Source of the DNA: Antilocapra americana
Taxonomy: Eukaryota > Chordata > Mammalia > Artiodactyla > Antilocapridae
Length of the DNA stretch: 64,000 nucleotides
Reading direction: 5' to 3'
Assembly (NCBI GenBank): GCA_007570785.1
Contig: ML660774.1
Span: forward strand, 12,912,719-12,976,718
This document shows positions 31,866-42,612 of the stretch, piece after piece. Every line of letters starts with the position of its first letter. Position 1 is the first letter of the stretch. A program made the position numbers and the translations under genes. The notes under the pieces were generated by a model. It saw nothing but the letters and a program-made list of their open reading frames with translations. It had not been told where the DNA came from and did no database searches.

Positions 31866-34800
31866 ATGTATGTAATTTTTTTTTACCCCCAGTGATCTTG
31901 AATTTACAGATGTTAAAATATACAGTGAAGTTTGCTTTTCAAAAGTAGTAGTATTAATACTTTTTAAAAGTACTGAATTTAAAAAAAAAGTTTTTAGTAC
32001 CATTCTGTCTAATCCTAGGGGGTTAGCACATTTTTATTCCTCTTCAATAAGAAAACAACTCTTATTGATCTTTTCTTGTGTCTAAAACTTTTTGTTTATA
32101 GATTTTCTTATATTTGATTAATCATATGGTTGGATAAAGAATATTTTTGAGTAATTTTTTTCCATGAAAAGAAATAGGTGAGGTATTTTTCACTCACAGA
32201 GAAGTTAAAGCTGTCATACATTAGATAGGTATAGAATTTAGGGTAACTACACTTCGCTTATTTCTTCTTTTTCTTGATGTTAGCTGCAAAGAATTTTATT
32301 ACCTCTGATATCTAATCACTTTAATTAAATTGATTTTCCTTTTAGGCTATAGAATCCCCCCCAACACTTTGTCTTGAAATTAATGATTTCTTGAGGATAT
32401 AGTTGGGATTAGTTTCTTCCATTAGCTTATTCTGTAACATGTTAAGTCTTTTAGCCTTCAAATTCAGATTATTTGTCTAGTCCAGGAAAGCTAGGATTTT
32501 TACTTCAGTTTCAGTTATGATAGTCTTGCTTAAGAACATCTATTATTTTTTGACTGAATATTTGCTGCTTTTATATCTTTGCTCATTGTTTTCATGTTTT
32601 CATCCCTTCCTGGGAATTCTTAGTCTCAAGGTTTTCTCTACCACACTAATGTAGTTTCCTACAGATTGGCCTCTATTTATTTATCTCTTTAGTTTATAGG
32701 TTATTTTTTTTTTTCATTTTTTTCCCTACATAATCTGACCACCTCTATCTCCTTTTGATTCTATACTCTATCTTAATCATGTCCTCTTTCATCTTTACAC
32801 TGCTATGGGCATGATGTTTTTCATTGTGTCTACATCTTGAAAACACAGATCAACTTTAATTTTTAATTTTATTCACTTTATTAGTGAATTCTAATGGATG
32901 GTATAGCATCAAGATTCAATCAGTAAGTTGATAACTAACCAGTTGAAACCTGGGGCATTTGTGCAGCTCTTCAGACAAATTCCTTAAATATGTCAAGGAT
33001 CTTGCTAGTGTCATAGTATAATACTACAGCAATATCATGACATTTTTACTACCTCTCTTAATTTCCAGAAGATCCACCAACATGTCACTGAAATAAAGGA
33101 TTCCCTATTCAAGAATCTGTACTGCTCCTTCCATTCTTTATGCCTGTAATATCTCTGTCTCACAGTGTTCCTACAGAATGCTGAGATTCCAGGTTCAGAG
33201 TGGCTTATACCTGTTGGTGTACCAGAAAAAAAAAAAAAGTGACAAAAGGCCAAGGTAGATGGATATATATGGAAGACAAACATAACTCTTCTGCATGTTG
33301 AAACTTTTGCAGAAAGTTTCCCTCTCAACGCCTGAAACGAATTATTGGACCAATAGACTATGCTAAGTTGGTGCTCACTAAACACTTGCATTCAAGTACA
33401 GATAGAAATAGGAGACAAAAGGCAGAACATTCTAACAGCTTTTAAAATCTGGAAAGAAAATTTTATTAAGGAAAATTGATTGTTTCATATGGATAAGAAA
33501 AGACTGGAAGAGTTAATAATTTGAAAGAAGTGATTCTTACTTGCCTTTGAGAACAAGGATAAAAGAAATTGGCTTAGAGAAAAAATTCTTCTGTTCAAAT
33601 ATTACAACATACATTTTTATGTGTAGCTTTTGTTACATCTTTCAGATATAAAAGTGACTGCCTTCCGAATACCTTTAAAAATATAGTTTTATGTGTTTTG
33701 GCATTGCTTATCTAAAGTTGAGGAGTAACACTTTATATAAACTATTACTCCCAATGTTCCAGTGTATTTTTTTAAAATTTGTGATAATATACTTCTTAAT
33801 GAATGGTTTTCCTTTGTAAATTTAGTACACTTTCTTTTTGTGTAACAAACTATTTGTAGGCTCCACATTATTATTAAACATTATTAACTTTCTACTGATT
33901 TAATAACAGAAGTCAAGATTCTTTATTTGCAGTACATTTTCTGACCCTGGCCTTGCTCCCTATTTTTCTCCATCCTTTTTGCACTCCAATGACAGAGCCT
34001 TTGTCCAAGGTCCTGGTTTCTTATGCTGCAGATATATGGGGCTTTTTCCTTGATCCCATGGATCATGGTATTTCTTTATGGAAAAATCTCAAACAGAAAA
34101 ATCTCATAATCCCGTTATGCTTCTTCTACAAGTATTATGGAAAAAAAGATAAAGCTTAAGGGTGGCCTACACCTACTAACTTTCCAGGAAGTGTACAAAC
34201 ATAACTGAAACAGAATATCACAATCCAGTCCTAACCCTGAAGTGTTATTAAAGTTAGCTTCATGGAGAGGTAATATTCTAGTGAACAGAAGAGACTTTGG
34301 GGTTTAATATTGAAATAGAAGTAATGTAAACTCAGACAGAACTTTTAAATGTCTCATTATGTATTCATTGTTCAGTATCTAACAATTCAAAGCAGAATGT
34401 CATGCATAAAAATTTCTTGCTGTAACTTTTAATACCATTATATATTCCCATCGTATAATCAAATTGTATGATGATCTCCTTTTTGAGGCCACTTATAGTT
34501 CCTTTTCTGTAAGGCAAAGGTACATTTTGGGGAAAGTACTTTTGGAAATATACACGTCTCTTATTTAGTATAGAAATCTAGATGAGTAGTGATTTTTTGA
34601 GGAATGGCATAAAGTACCTTTTATACTGTGCTCAGTGTGGTAATGATAAATGCTGGCAGCAGGATAAAAGAGAAAAAATATGGTTGCATTTATAAAATTT
34701 TTGTTCATAATTTTCTCCTTTGAGTCAGGCTTGAATTTAGTCCCCTGGTGTAGTAGATGATTAATTATTAATATCTAATATTAGAGCTCAAACGTTTCTA

Positions 34801-35345
34801 CAGTGTCTTTGTGTGTGTCATTCCCAGGAGCCTAAAAAAGACATTATTAAGGAAATGGTTTAGTACTGATAACACTTTCTCCTTCTCACTTTAGGTTTTT
34901 ACCTTAGTGCTAATTATAGTTTCCAGAATGAATACAGGGAATCAAGTTTTTATGGAAATCAGTAGCTTTGGTACCTGAGAAGTGACTCCTAATTGTTTGG
35001 CGGCAAAATTGTTGTTAGCTTTTTTTTTTTTTTTTTTGCCTGATGTGAGGGGGCTTTGAGTCTTTGGAGTGAGGGTACATTGGGATTGGTAGGTGAAGGA
35101 GAAGGAAATGAAAATGTTCTTCAAGTGCTCTTTTGGCCTGAGATTTAAGCACAGACTCTTTGCTGATCATTTCTAATCTGGTCCATCTAACCAGAAGTTA
35201 TGCTACTTCCTTCAAGAAACTGACAAAATTGCTTATCAGTAGCCTTCATTTTTAAGAACTTTCATGAATTTATACTTTCTGTGTCCATGTATACATGATA
35301 TTTTGAAAGGGAATTTCAAAGAGGAAAAGAGGGTGAGTCAGAACA
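31866..35345. other. 3.5 kb with little recognised repeat content
   Basis: No element confidently assigned. Poly-A (about 33226-33238) and poly-T (about 35020-35037) runs are present. A 118-residue minus frame at 33035-33391 and a 68-residue plus frame at 33953-34159 have no domain and no supporting splice context. Confidence 0.45.
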
Positions 35346-35346
35346 G

Positions 35347-35468
35347 TTGGAGAAGGAAGTGGCAACCCACTCCAGTATTCTTGCCTGGAGAGTCCCATGG
35401 ACAGAGGAGCCTGGTGGGGTTGCAAGAGTCAGACATGACTTAGTGACTGAAACCACCACCACCACCAG
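35347..35468 (+). mobile_element. SINE fragment, plus orientation
   Basis: 5'-truncated SINE: begins 'ggagaaggaagtggcaacc', then 'ctccagtattcttgcctgg', 'gtcagacatgacttagtga' and an (ACC)n tail at 35451-35467. The tRNA head is missing. Confidence 0.9.
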
Positions 35469-36400
35469 GAATAGTTATCAATAGACATCACAGCCAGCCA
35501 ACCTTAGAGCATCCATTTTCCTTGTGCCATAGACAAGATCTATAGTTACACTGGTGTTATGGACCACAGGAAGCTTTAAGGCTCAAGTGAGCTATGTGCA
35601 AAAATTTCAGAGTTAGGAGTACCTTACCAAATATTAGTATTATTTATATACTTTGCATCTCCTTGAGTTGTGGGACTCTTTCTTTCCTTCTTGACCCACT
35701 AACATCTAGCACAGTGCAAAACTGAATTATATTTTCCATCTTGCATTCAAGCAGCATACATAGAGATGTGAGATGTTCTACCCATTCATTTTTGTGCCCC
35801 GTCACCAAGGTGGGGTAAAAGTAAATCTCCCTTCATGACTAATGAGGATTAAAGGCTATATGGATTATGGGCAAGCCAGAGAGGCAGATTATGCTTTTTT
35901 TTTCTTTTCAGGAACAGCTTGATAATACCTCCCAGCCACCTATAAGGGTGTGAAGGTAATCATGATACCTTGTTTTGTTTATTTTTTTCCACATAATAAA
36001 GGTTTAATCTTACAGAGATAGAATCTTTTTGGAAGACATCACTTTACATGATTACAATATCCAAAGAAGACCTCAAAATAACACATTTTGCAATGACAGA
36101 ATGTAAGATTATTAGGAAGAAATATTTAAATGATAATGTCATTCATTGCTAATCAGAGATAATAAGGATGTGACAAAATGAAAAAAAAAAAACTCCTAAA
36201 GAAGTCCCCCAAAGAATATTAAAGATGAATTTGAATGTCTAGCACTGGGATACTAAATTCTAAAACTTCTTAAACACTAAGTAATGGTAATACAGAGAAG
36301 GTTAATAAGGTGTGTTGAAAATTACAAATAAATATGAATATATGGGCACATATATTCTAAGTCCATGTGTTTTGAGATATGATAGGACTGAAAGTTGAAA
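35469..36400. other. Unassigned stretch with a weak microexon-like motif
   Basis: No repeat assigned. At 35911 a good acceptor (ttttttttcttttcag) precedes GAACAGCTTGATAATACC; the closest donor is at 35955 (gtgtgaag|gtaatc). The frame in phase with the 21411-21503 candidate reads EQLDNTSQPPIRV then a stop. Too weak to call an exon. Confidence 0.3.
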
Positions 36401-37291
36401 ATGGCATATTAGCCATTTTTTTGTAATTTTTTTGTGGTAGTGAAATAAATATAAAATTTACCATTTTAATGGGTGTATTCAATGCATCAAATACATTACA
36501 ATGTTGTGCAACCATCATTACTTCTAGTCCCAGAATGTTTGTCACCACAAAACAAACGCCTAAAGCTGTTGTGTAGTCACACCCCATCTTTTTGCTAACC
36601 CCAGCTTCTGGCAACCATTAATTTGCTTTCTATTTCTAAGTATTTTCCTGTTGTGGGAGTTTCATATAAACGGAATTATACAGTATGTGGCTTTTTGTGT
36701 CAGTCCTTTCAGTTAATATATTTTCCAAGTTCATAGGCACTATAGCGTGTATCAGCAATTCATTCTTTTATATGACTGAGTATTGTTTCATTGTATGGGT
36801 ACAGTTATTTTGTGTATCTCTTCATCAGCTAATAGTCATTTGAGTTGTTCCATCTGTTGACAGTTATTAAGAGTGCTTGCTATGTACCTTCATGAATGCA
36901 TTTTTGTTTGAACTTTTTTCAATTCTTTTTCAATTCCCAGGAGTGGAATCGCTGGGCCATGTGGTATGTGTTGGTGCTTAGTCCTATGGTGTATTAGTTA
37001 TCTGGTACATTGTATACCTAATTCATTGAGAAACCATCAGATTGTTTACAAAAGCAGCTTATCCATCTGACATTCACACTAGTAAAGTACGAGGGCTCCC
37101 ACTTCTCCACGTGCTTGCTGACACTTGTTCTTTTTCTTTTTAAGTTATGGCCATTCTGGTGAAATGGCGTCTCATTGTGATTTTGATTTAGCAAGCATTT
37201 GCCTAATAACTAGTGACTATTGGCTATCTTTCTGTGTGTTTGGTTGGTTGGTTTTGTATCTCTGTCCTCAAAGACTCGAGTCTTTGTCCAT

Positions 37292-37735
37292 TGTATTAGA
37301 TTCTCAGGGATCCTGCAACAAAGTACTACAAATCAATGTTCTATTTAAAGCAATAGAAATTCATGGTCTCAATATTCTGGAGGTTAGAAGTCCAAAATGA
37401 AGGTGTTGGCAGGGCCATGTTCCCTCGGAAATCTGCAGGGGAATCCACACTTGTCTCTCCTTAGCTTCTGGTGGTTTGCTGGCAATCCTTAGCATTCTTT
37501 AATTTGTAGCCATGTCCTGCCAGTTCCCCATGTGGAATTCTTGCTTTTCTTCACACAGTTGCCTTTGTCCAAGGACATCATTCTTACAGTGTTAGGGTCC
37601 ACTCTATTACATCATGACCTCACATTAAGAAATTACATCAGCAACAACCCATATTTCCAAATCAGTTCTTCCAAGGTGCTGCTCTTAGGACTTTCATGTA
37701 TCTTTCTTGGGTGGAACACAGTTCAACCCACAACA
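37292..37735 (-). mobile_element. MLT1-type MaLR solo LTR with perfect 5-bp TSD
   Basis: The 444-bp LTR reads TGTATTAG...CCCACAACA on the plus strand, i.e. it begins TG and ends CA. It is flanked by TCCAT at 37287-37291 and 37736-37740, the 5-bp duplication expected for this class. Internal blocks 'tcaatattctggaggttag', 'gtgttggcagggccatgtt' and 'gctggcaatccttagcatt' match MLT1 in reverse. No internal retroviral sequence is left, so it is a solo LTR. The host is the L1 at 36415-41030. Confidence 0.9.
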
Positions 37736-38377
37736 TCCATTTTTAATTGGGACTTTATCTTTTTGTGTTGACTTGTAAAATTTCTTTATACAGTCTTGAT
37801 ATTAGATTATTAGATTTGATATACAGGTATTTTCTCAAACTCTGTAGATCATCTCTCTTGAAAATGTCCTTTGCGCAAAGGTTTTTAGTTTTGCCAAAGT
37901 CAAATTAATTTTTCTTGCTTGTGCTTTTGGTGATATAGCTAAGAAACCATTGCCAAATCTAAGATCATGAAGATTTTATGCCTATGTTCCCTTCTGAGAG
38001 TTTAAAATTTGAACTGTTAAATTTATTAACAGATCTTTGATCCATTTGGATTTAGTTTTTTGTCAATGGCATAAGGCAAGTGTCCAACTTAATTCTTTTG
38101 CCTGTGGAATCCAGTTTTCCCACGACCACTTCTTGAACAGACTGTTCTTTCTTCACTGAAAGGTCTCAGCACCCTTATCAAAAATTAAAAGAACAAAGAT
38201 CATATGTGTATTTTGGGGCTCTCAATTTTATTCTGTTAATCTACATGTTCGTCCTTATGCCAGTGTCTATTTTGGGGATCTTGTAGTTGGCAGTACCAAT
38301 GTTTCCATTACCTTAGTAAATAAGTCAGTTTCAATATTGGGACCATGGGACTGTTCCTCTTTTTTAACACTGTGTTA

Positions 38378-38575
38378 ATCACTCATTTGAGTCTGACTCT
38401 TTGTGACCCCATGGACTGTAGCCTGCCAGGCTCCTCTGTCAGTGGAATTCTCCAGGCAAAAGTACTGGAGTGGGTTGCCATTCCCTTCTCAAGGGGATCT
38501 TGCCAACATAAGGGTCAAACCTGGGTCTCCCACATTCCAGGCAGATTCTTTACCATCTGAGCCATGAGGGAAACC
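38378..38575 (-). mobile_element. Bov-tA SINE nested in L1
   Basis: Minus-strand SINE: 'gagtctgactctttgtgac', 'ctgtagcctgccaggctcc', 'gagtgggttgccattccc', and head 'ttaccatctgagccatgag'. The left flank (ttttttaacac) and right flank (ctttttcaaca) are similar and could be an eroded target-site duplication. Confidence 0.93.
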
Positions 38576-40338
38576 TTTTTCAACATTGCTTTGGCTATTC
38601 AGGGCCCCTTGCAATTCCATGTGAGGTTTGGAATCAGCTTGCTTATTTTTGCAATAAACCCAAGTACTGATGGATTTTAATAGGTATTGCATTAAACCTG
38701 CAGATGGCTTTGGAGAATATTGCCGTCTTAACAATATTGTTTTCCAATAAATGAACACAGGATGTTTTTCCATTTAGTTTGGTGTTCTTTAATTTTTTAC
38801 AGCAGTGCTTTGTATTTTTAGGTCCTTGATTAAAATTTATTCCAAGGTATCTTACTCTCTTTGACATTATCTTAAATGGAATTTTTATTAATTTCCATTT
38901 CAGATTGTTCATTGTTAAATGTATCAAATACAGCTGCTTTTTGCATGTTGACCATGTATCCTGTAATTCTGATGAAGTCATTTACTTTAAAAAAAAATCC
39001 CTTATGATATTTTTAATATGTAGAGATCATGTCATCTGTTAAGGTAGTGTTTTGGTCTTCATTTCAGATTTGGTTGTCTTATTCCCTTTTATTTTTCTGG
39101 TTAGGACATCAGTACAATGTTGAAAAGCAGTGGTGGAAATGGGGTACTCTCCTGTTCCTTAGGGGGAGAGCTTTATTAAGCCTCCACTGTTCCCTATGAT
39201 GCTGCCTCTGTATTTTTCACAAATATCCTGTATCAGGCAGAAGTTTTCTTCTAACTTACAATGTTAAGACTTTTTAGAACAAAAGGGTATTGAATTTTGT
39301 CAGTTTTCCTTCATCAATTAATGCTATTATGTAGCTTTCCTGACTTCATTCTTATTAATGTGATCTGTTACACTGTTTTTTTCTTTTTTAATCAGTTAAA
39401 CCACCTTTACATTGCCAGAATAAACTCCATTTGGTCATGCTGTATAAAACTTCTAATATGCTGTTGGGTTAGACTTGCTGATATTTTTCTGAGTATTTCT
39501 GCATGCAATCGTAAGGAATACTGGTCTATAATTTTATTGTAGTGTTTTTTCCTGGTTTAGTATCAGGGTAAATGCTGGACACTATAAAATTAGTAGGAAG
39601 TATTCACTCATCCATTTTTGACGAAGAATTCAAGAAGGATTAGTGTTCATTTTTCTTCATTGGTGAATTCTACCAAATGTTTGAAGCCACCTGGTATTAC
39701 ATTTTTATTTATTGGGAACTTTAAAAAACTGCTCTGATTTTCTGCTTACAGGTCTGTCCAGATTCATCTTCTTGATTCACTTTTGATAATTATGTTTCTA
39801 GGAATTTGTCTTTATCATTTAGCTTATTTAATTTATAGTTGTACAGTCGTTTATAGTACTTTTTATAATTTCTGTAGGGTAGGTGTTAATGTTCTCACTT
39901 TCATTTCTGATTTTGGTAATTAGATTGTTTTTTATTTTATTTTTTTACTTAGTCTGAAAAGATCAACAAAATTGAAAAATCTTTAACTAAAGAATCAAGG
40001 TTTGGTTTCCTTGACCTTTTCTATTGTTTCTCTATTCTCTATTTTGTTTCTCCTTTAGTCTTTATTATTTCCTTCTTTCTCCTATCTTTGGACTCAGATT
40101 GCTGTTCTTTCTCTAGTTCATTAAGATAAAAAGCTAGGGTACTGGTTTGAGGTTTTTAAAATACAGACATTATGACTATAAATATCTGACTGTTGTTTTC
40201 ACTGCATCCTCTAAGTTTTGGTATAAAGTGTTTTTTGCTTTCATTCAAATATTCTCTAATTTCCTCTGTAATATTTTTTTCCTTTGATCCACTCACTGGT
40301 TGCTGAGTGTGCCATTTAATTCTATGTAGAATTCTTCA

Positions 40339-40500
40339 TTGACCCTTGAACAATGTAGGTTTGAACTGCATAAATATGCTTATATACGGATTTTTCAATA
40401 GTAAATAGTACTATGTGGCCTGTGGTCGGTTGAATCCCTGGATACAGAGGGCTGACTATAATTTATATGACAATTAATCCCTGCCTTGTTCAAGTGTCAA
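40339..40500 (+). mobile_element. Tigger-like MITE (DNA transposon relic)
   Basis: A 162-bp element with inverted termini ttgacccttgaacaa (40339-40353) and ttgttcaagtgtcaa (40486-40500), 14 of 15 positions complementary. Interior blocks 'ggtttgaactgcataaata' and 'ggttgaatccctggataca' fit the short TcMar-Tigger-derived elements of mammals. Non-autonomous; no transposase. Confidence 0.75.
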
Positions 40501-40636
40501 CTAATTGTATTTGTGAGTTTTCAAGTTTTCCTTCTTTTACTGATTTTTTGGTTGGTTTCATTCCATTGTCATTGGGGAAGGTATTTTTTATTATTTCAGT
40601 ATTTTAAAAATTATCGAGACTTCTAAAATAGTCTAT

Positions 40637-40797
40637 CAGTTTGGTTTGTTGCTCAGTCGTGTCCCACTCTTTGTGACCCCATGGATTGCAGCATGCCAGG
40701 CTTCCCTGTGCATCACCAGTTCCCAGAGCTTGCTCAAGCTCATGTCCATCGAGTTGGTGATGCCTTCCAACAATCTCCATTTCATCCTCTGTTGTCC
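40637..40797 (-). mobile_element. BovB 3' tail with 9-bp TSD
   Basis: Reverse-oriented BovB tail: 'gctcagtcgtgtcccactc', 'gcatgccaggcttccctgt', 'gagttggtgatgccttcca', ending at 'atcctctgttgtcc'. Flanks share atagtctat at 40628-40636 and 40798-40806. An extreme 5' truncation of only ~160 bp. Confidence 0.9.
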
Positions 40798-41032
40798 ATA
40801 GTCTATACTGGAGAATATTACCTGTGAATTGGGGAAGAACGTGTATCATGCTGGTATTGAGTGCTGTGTATATGCTAGAACTTACTGGCTTATAGCAGTG
40901 TTTTTGTTTTCTATTGGCCTTTTAATCTTTGATTACCATTTGCATGGAATATTGTTCTCTACCTATTCATTTTAACATATTTGTATCCTTGGATATAAAG
41001 TGAATTTCTTATAATCAGCATATAGTTAGATC

Positions 41033-41033
<1 letters not shown>

Positions 41034-41080
<47 letters not shown>

Positions 41081-41100
41081 ATACACACACACATATATGT
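41034..41100. repeat. (TA)n-(CA)n microsatellite
   Basis: Compound dinucleotide run: TA repeats, then about 15 CA units, then imperfect CATACACA units. It sits between the end of one L1 (about 41030) and the 3' region of the next. Likely length-polymorphic. Confidence 0.95.
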
Positions 41101-42612
41101 TTAATTTCAAAAAAAATTTACAAAGGTATAATGAACAATATTTTATGTCCCTCAAATCTTTCTGAATATATAGGGTCAAACTTGGCAGTAGAAGAATATT
41201 CTTCTTCTAATATTCTAAGTAGAAAAATATTAGATATTCAATCTCAGAAAAGTACTTTTCTACATGTACAATTTTTTAAAAAATACAAGTAACATTGGTC
41301 TGTAACATGTTTCATGTGTACATTATATTTCAATTTCAGTATACACTGCACTGTGTTTACCACCAAAAGTTTAGTTTCCATCCATCACCATACCATTGAC
41401 CCCATTTCATCCTCCCCACCTCACTCCCCTTTTTCCTCTGGTAAACCCTAATCTGTTCTCTGTGTCTGTGTTTGTTTATTCATTTATTTTTTATATTCCA
41501 CATATGAATGAATTTATATGGTATTTGCATTATGCTGTTGGACTTATTTCACTTAGCATAATACTCTCAAGCTCCATGTCATAAATGCCAAGATTTTATC
41601 CTTTTTAAGGCTTATCTTTATTCTGTTGTATATATGTGTATGTGTTATACAAACCCATGACATCTTTACCCATTCATCCATCAGTGGGTACTTGGATTGT
41701 TTCCATTGCTTGTCCGTTGTAAATAATGCTACAATGAATATAGAGGGGCATATATTTTCAAGTTACTGGTTTTGTATCTGTGGGTGAATACCCCAAAGTT
41801 GAATACTGGATTATATAGTAGTTCTATTCTTACTTTTTTGAGGAACCTCCATACTGTTTTCCAAGTGCCTCACCAATTTACATTTGACTAACAATATATG
41901 AGGGTTCCTTTTTCTCCACATCCTCTCCAACATTTGTTATTCCTTACCTTTTTGATAATGGCCTTTCCGATGGGTGTGAGGTGGTATCTCATTGGGGTTT
42001 TGATTTGTATTTCCCTAATAAGTAGTGCTGTTCAGCATCTTTCCATGTGCCTGTTAGCCATCTGTGTCTTATTTAGAAAAATGTTTACTCAGATCTTCTG
42101 CCTATGTTTTTGATTGTTTTTTTTGTTATGAGTTATTTCTAAATTTGGGATAATAACTCCTTATCAGATGTGACTTGCAAATATCTTATTTGCTACATCT
42201 TTTTTGTTGATGATTTCCTTTATTGTAGAGAAGCTTTTTAATTTGATGTTTATTTTTGCTTTTGTTCCCTTGCCTGAAGAGCCATATCCAGAGAGATAAT
42301 TGCTAAGACCTAAGTCAAGGAGCACACTGCCTGTTTTCTTCAAGGAATTTTATATGGTTTTAATCTTATGTTCATCCTTAATCTATTTTGAGTTAGTTTT
42401 TGTGTATGGTACAAAAAATTGATTTCTTTTTCACATGGCTCTCCAGTTTTTCAACACCATTTATTGAAGAGAGAATCCTTTCTACATTGTATGTCCTTTG
42501 TTGTAAATTAAATGTCCCTGTGTGTCTGGGCTTATTTCTGAACTCTAAATTCTCTTCTATTGATCTTTACATCTGTTTTTTGACAATACTGTGCTGTGTT
42601 TGCTATAACTTT

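Larger units (their letters stand above)
36415..41030 (-). mobile_element. Ancient L1 (L1MC/ME type), minus orientation, heavily nested
   Basis: Old L1 whose 3'UTR starts near 36415 ('taaaatttaccattttaat', 'acattacaatgttgtgcaa'). ORF2 C-terminal blocks lie at about 36950-37290, and ORF2 resumes after the MLT1 insertion at 37741 ('ttttaattgggactttatc'). RT-domain blocks continue to about 41020. A minus frame at 38981-38643 still reads RYLGINFNQGPKN and KTAIFSKAICRFNAIPIKI. It is interrupted by a MaLR LTR, a SINE, a Tigger-like MITE and a BovB tail, so it predates all of them. Confidence 0.88.

Noticed and set aside
33050..33240. Processed pseudogene ending in the A-run at about 33226
   Set aside because: No polyadenylation signal at the right distance, no target duplication found and no recognisable parent gene.
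33035..33391. 118-residue minus-strand frame as a coding exon
   Set aside because: It contains a homopolymer-encoded FFFF stretch and has no domain, no good splice framing and no start context.
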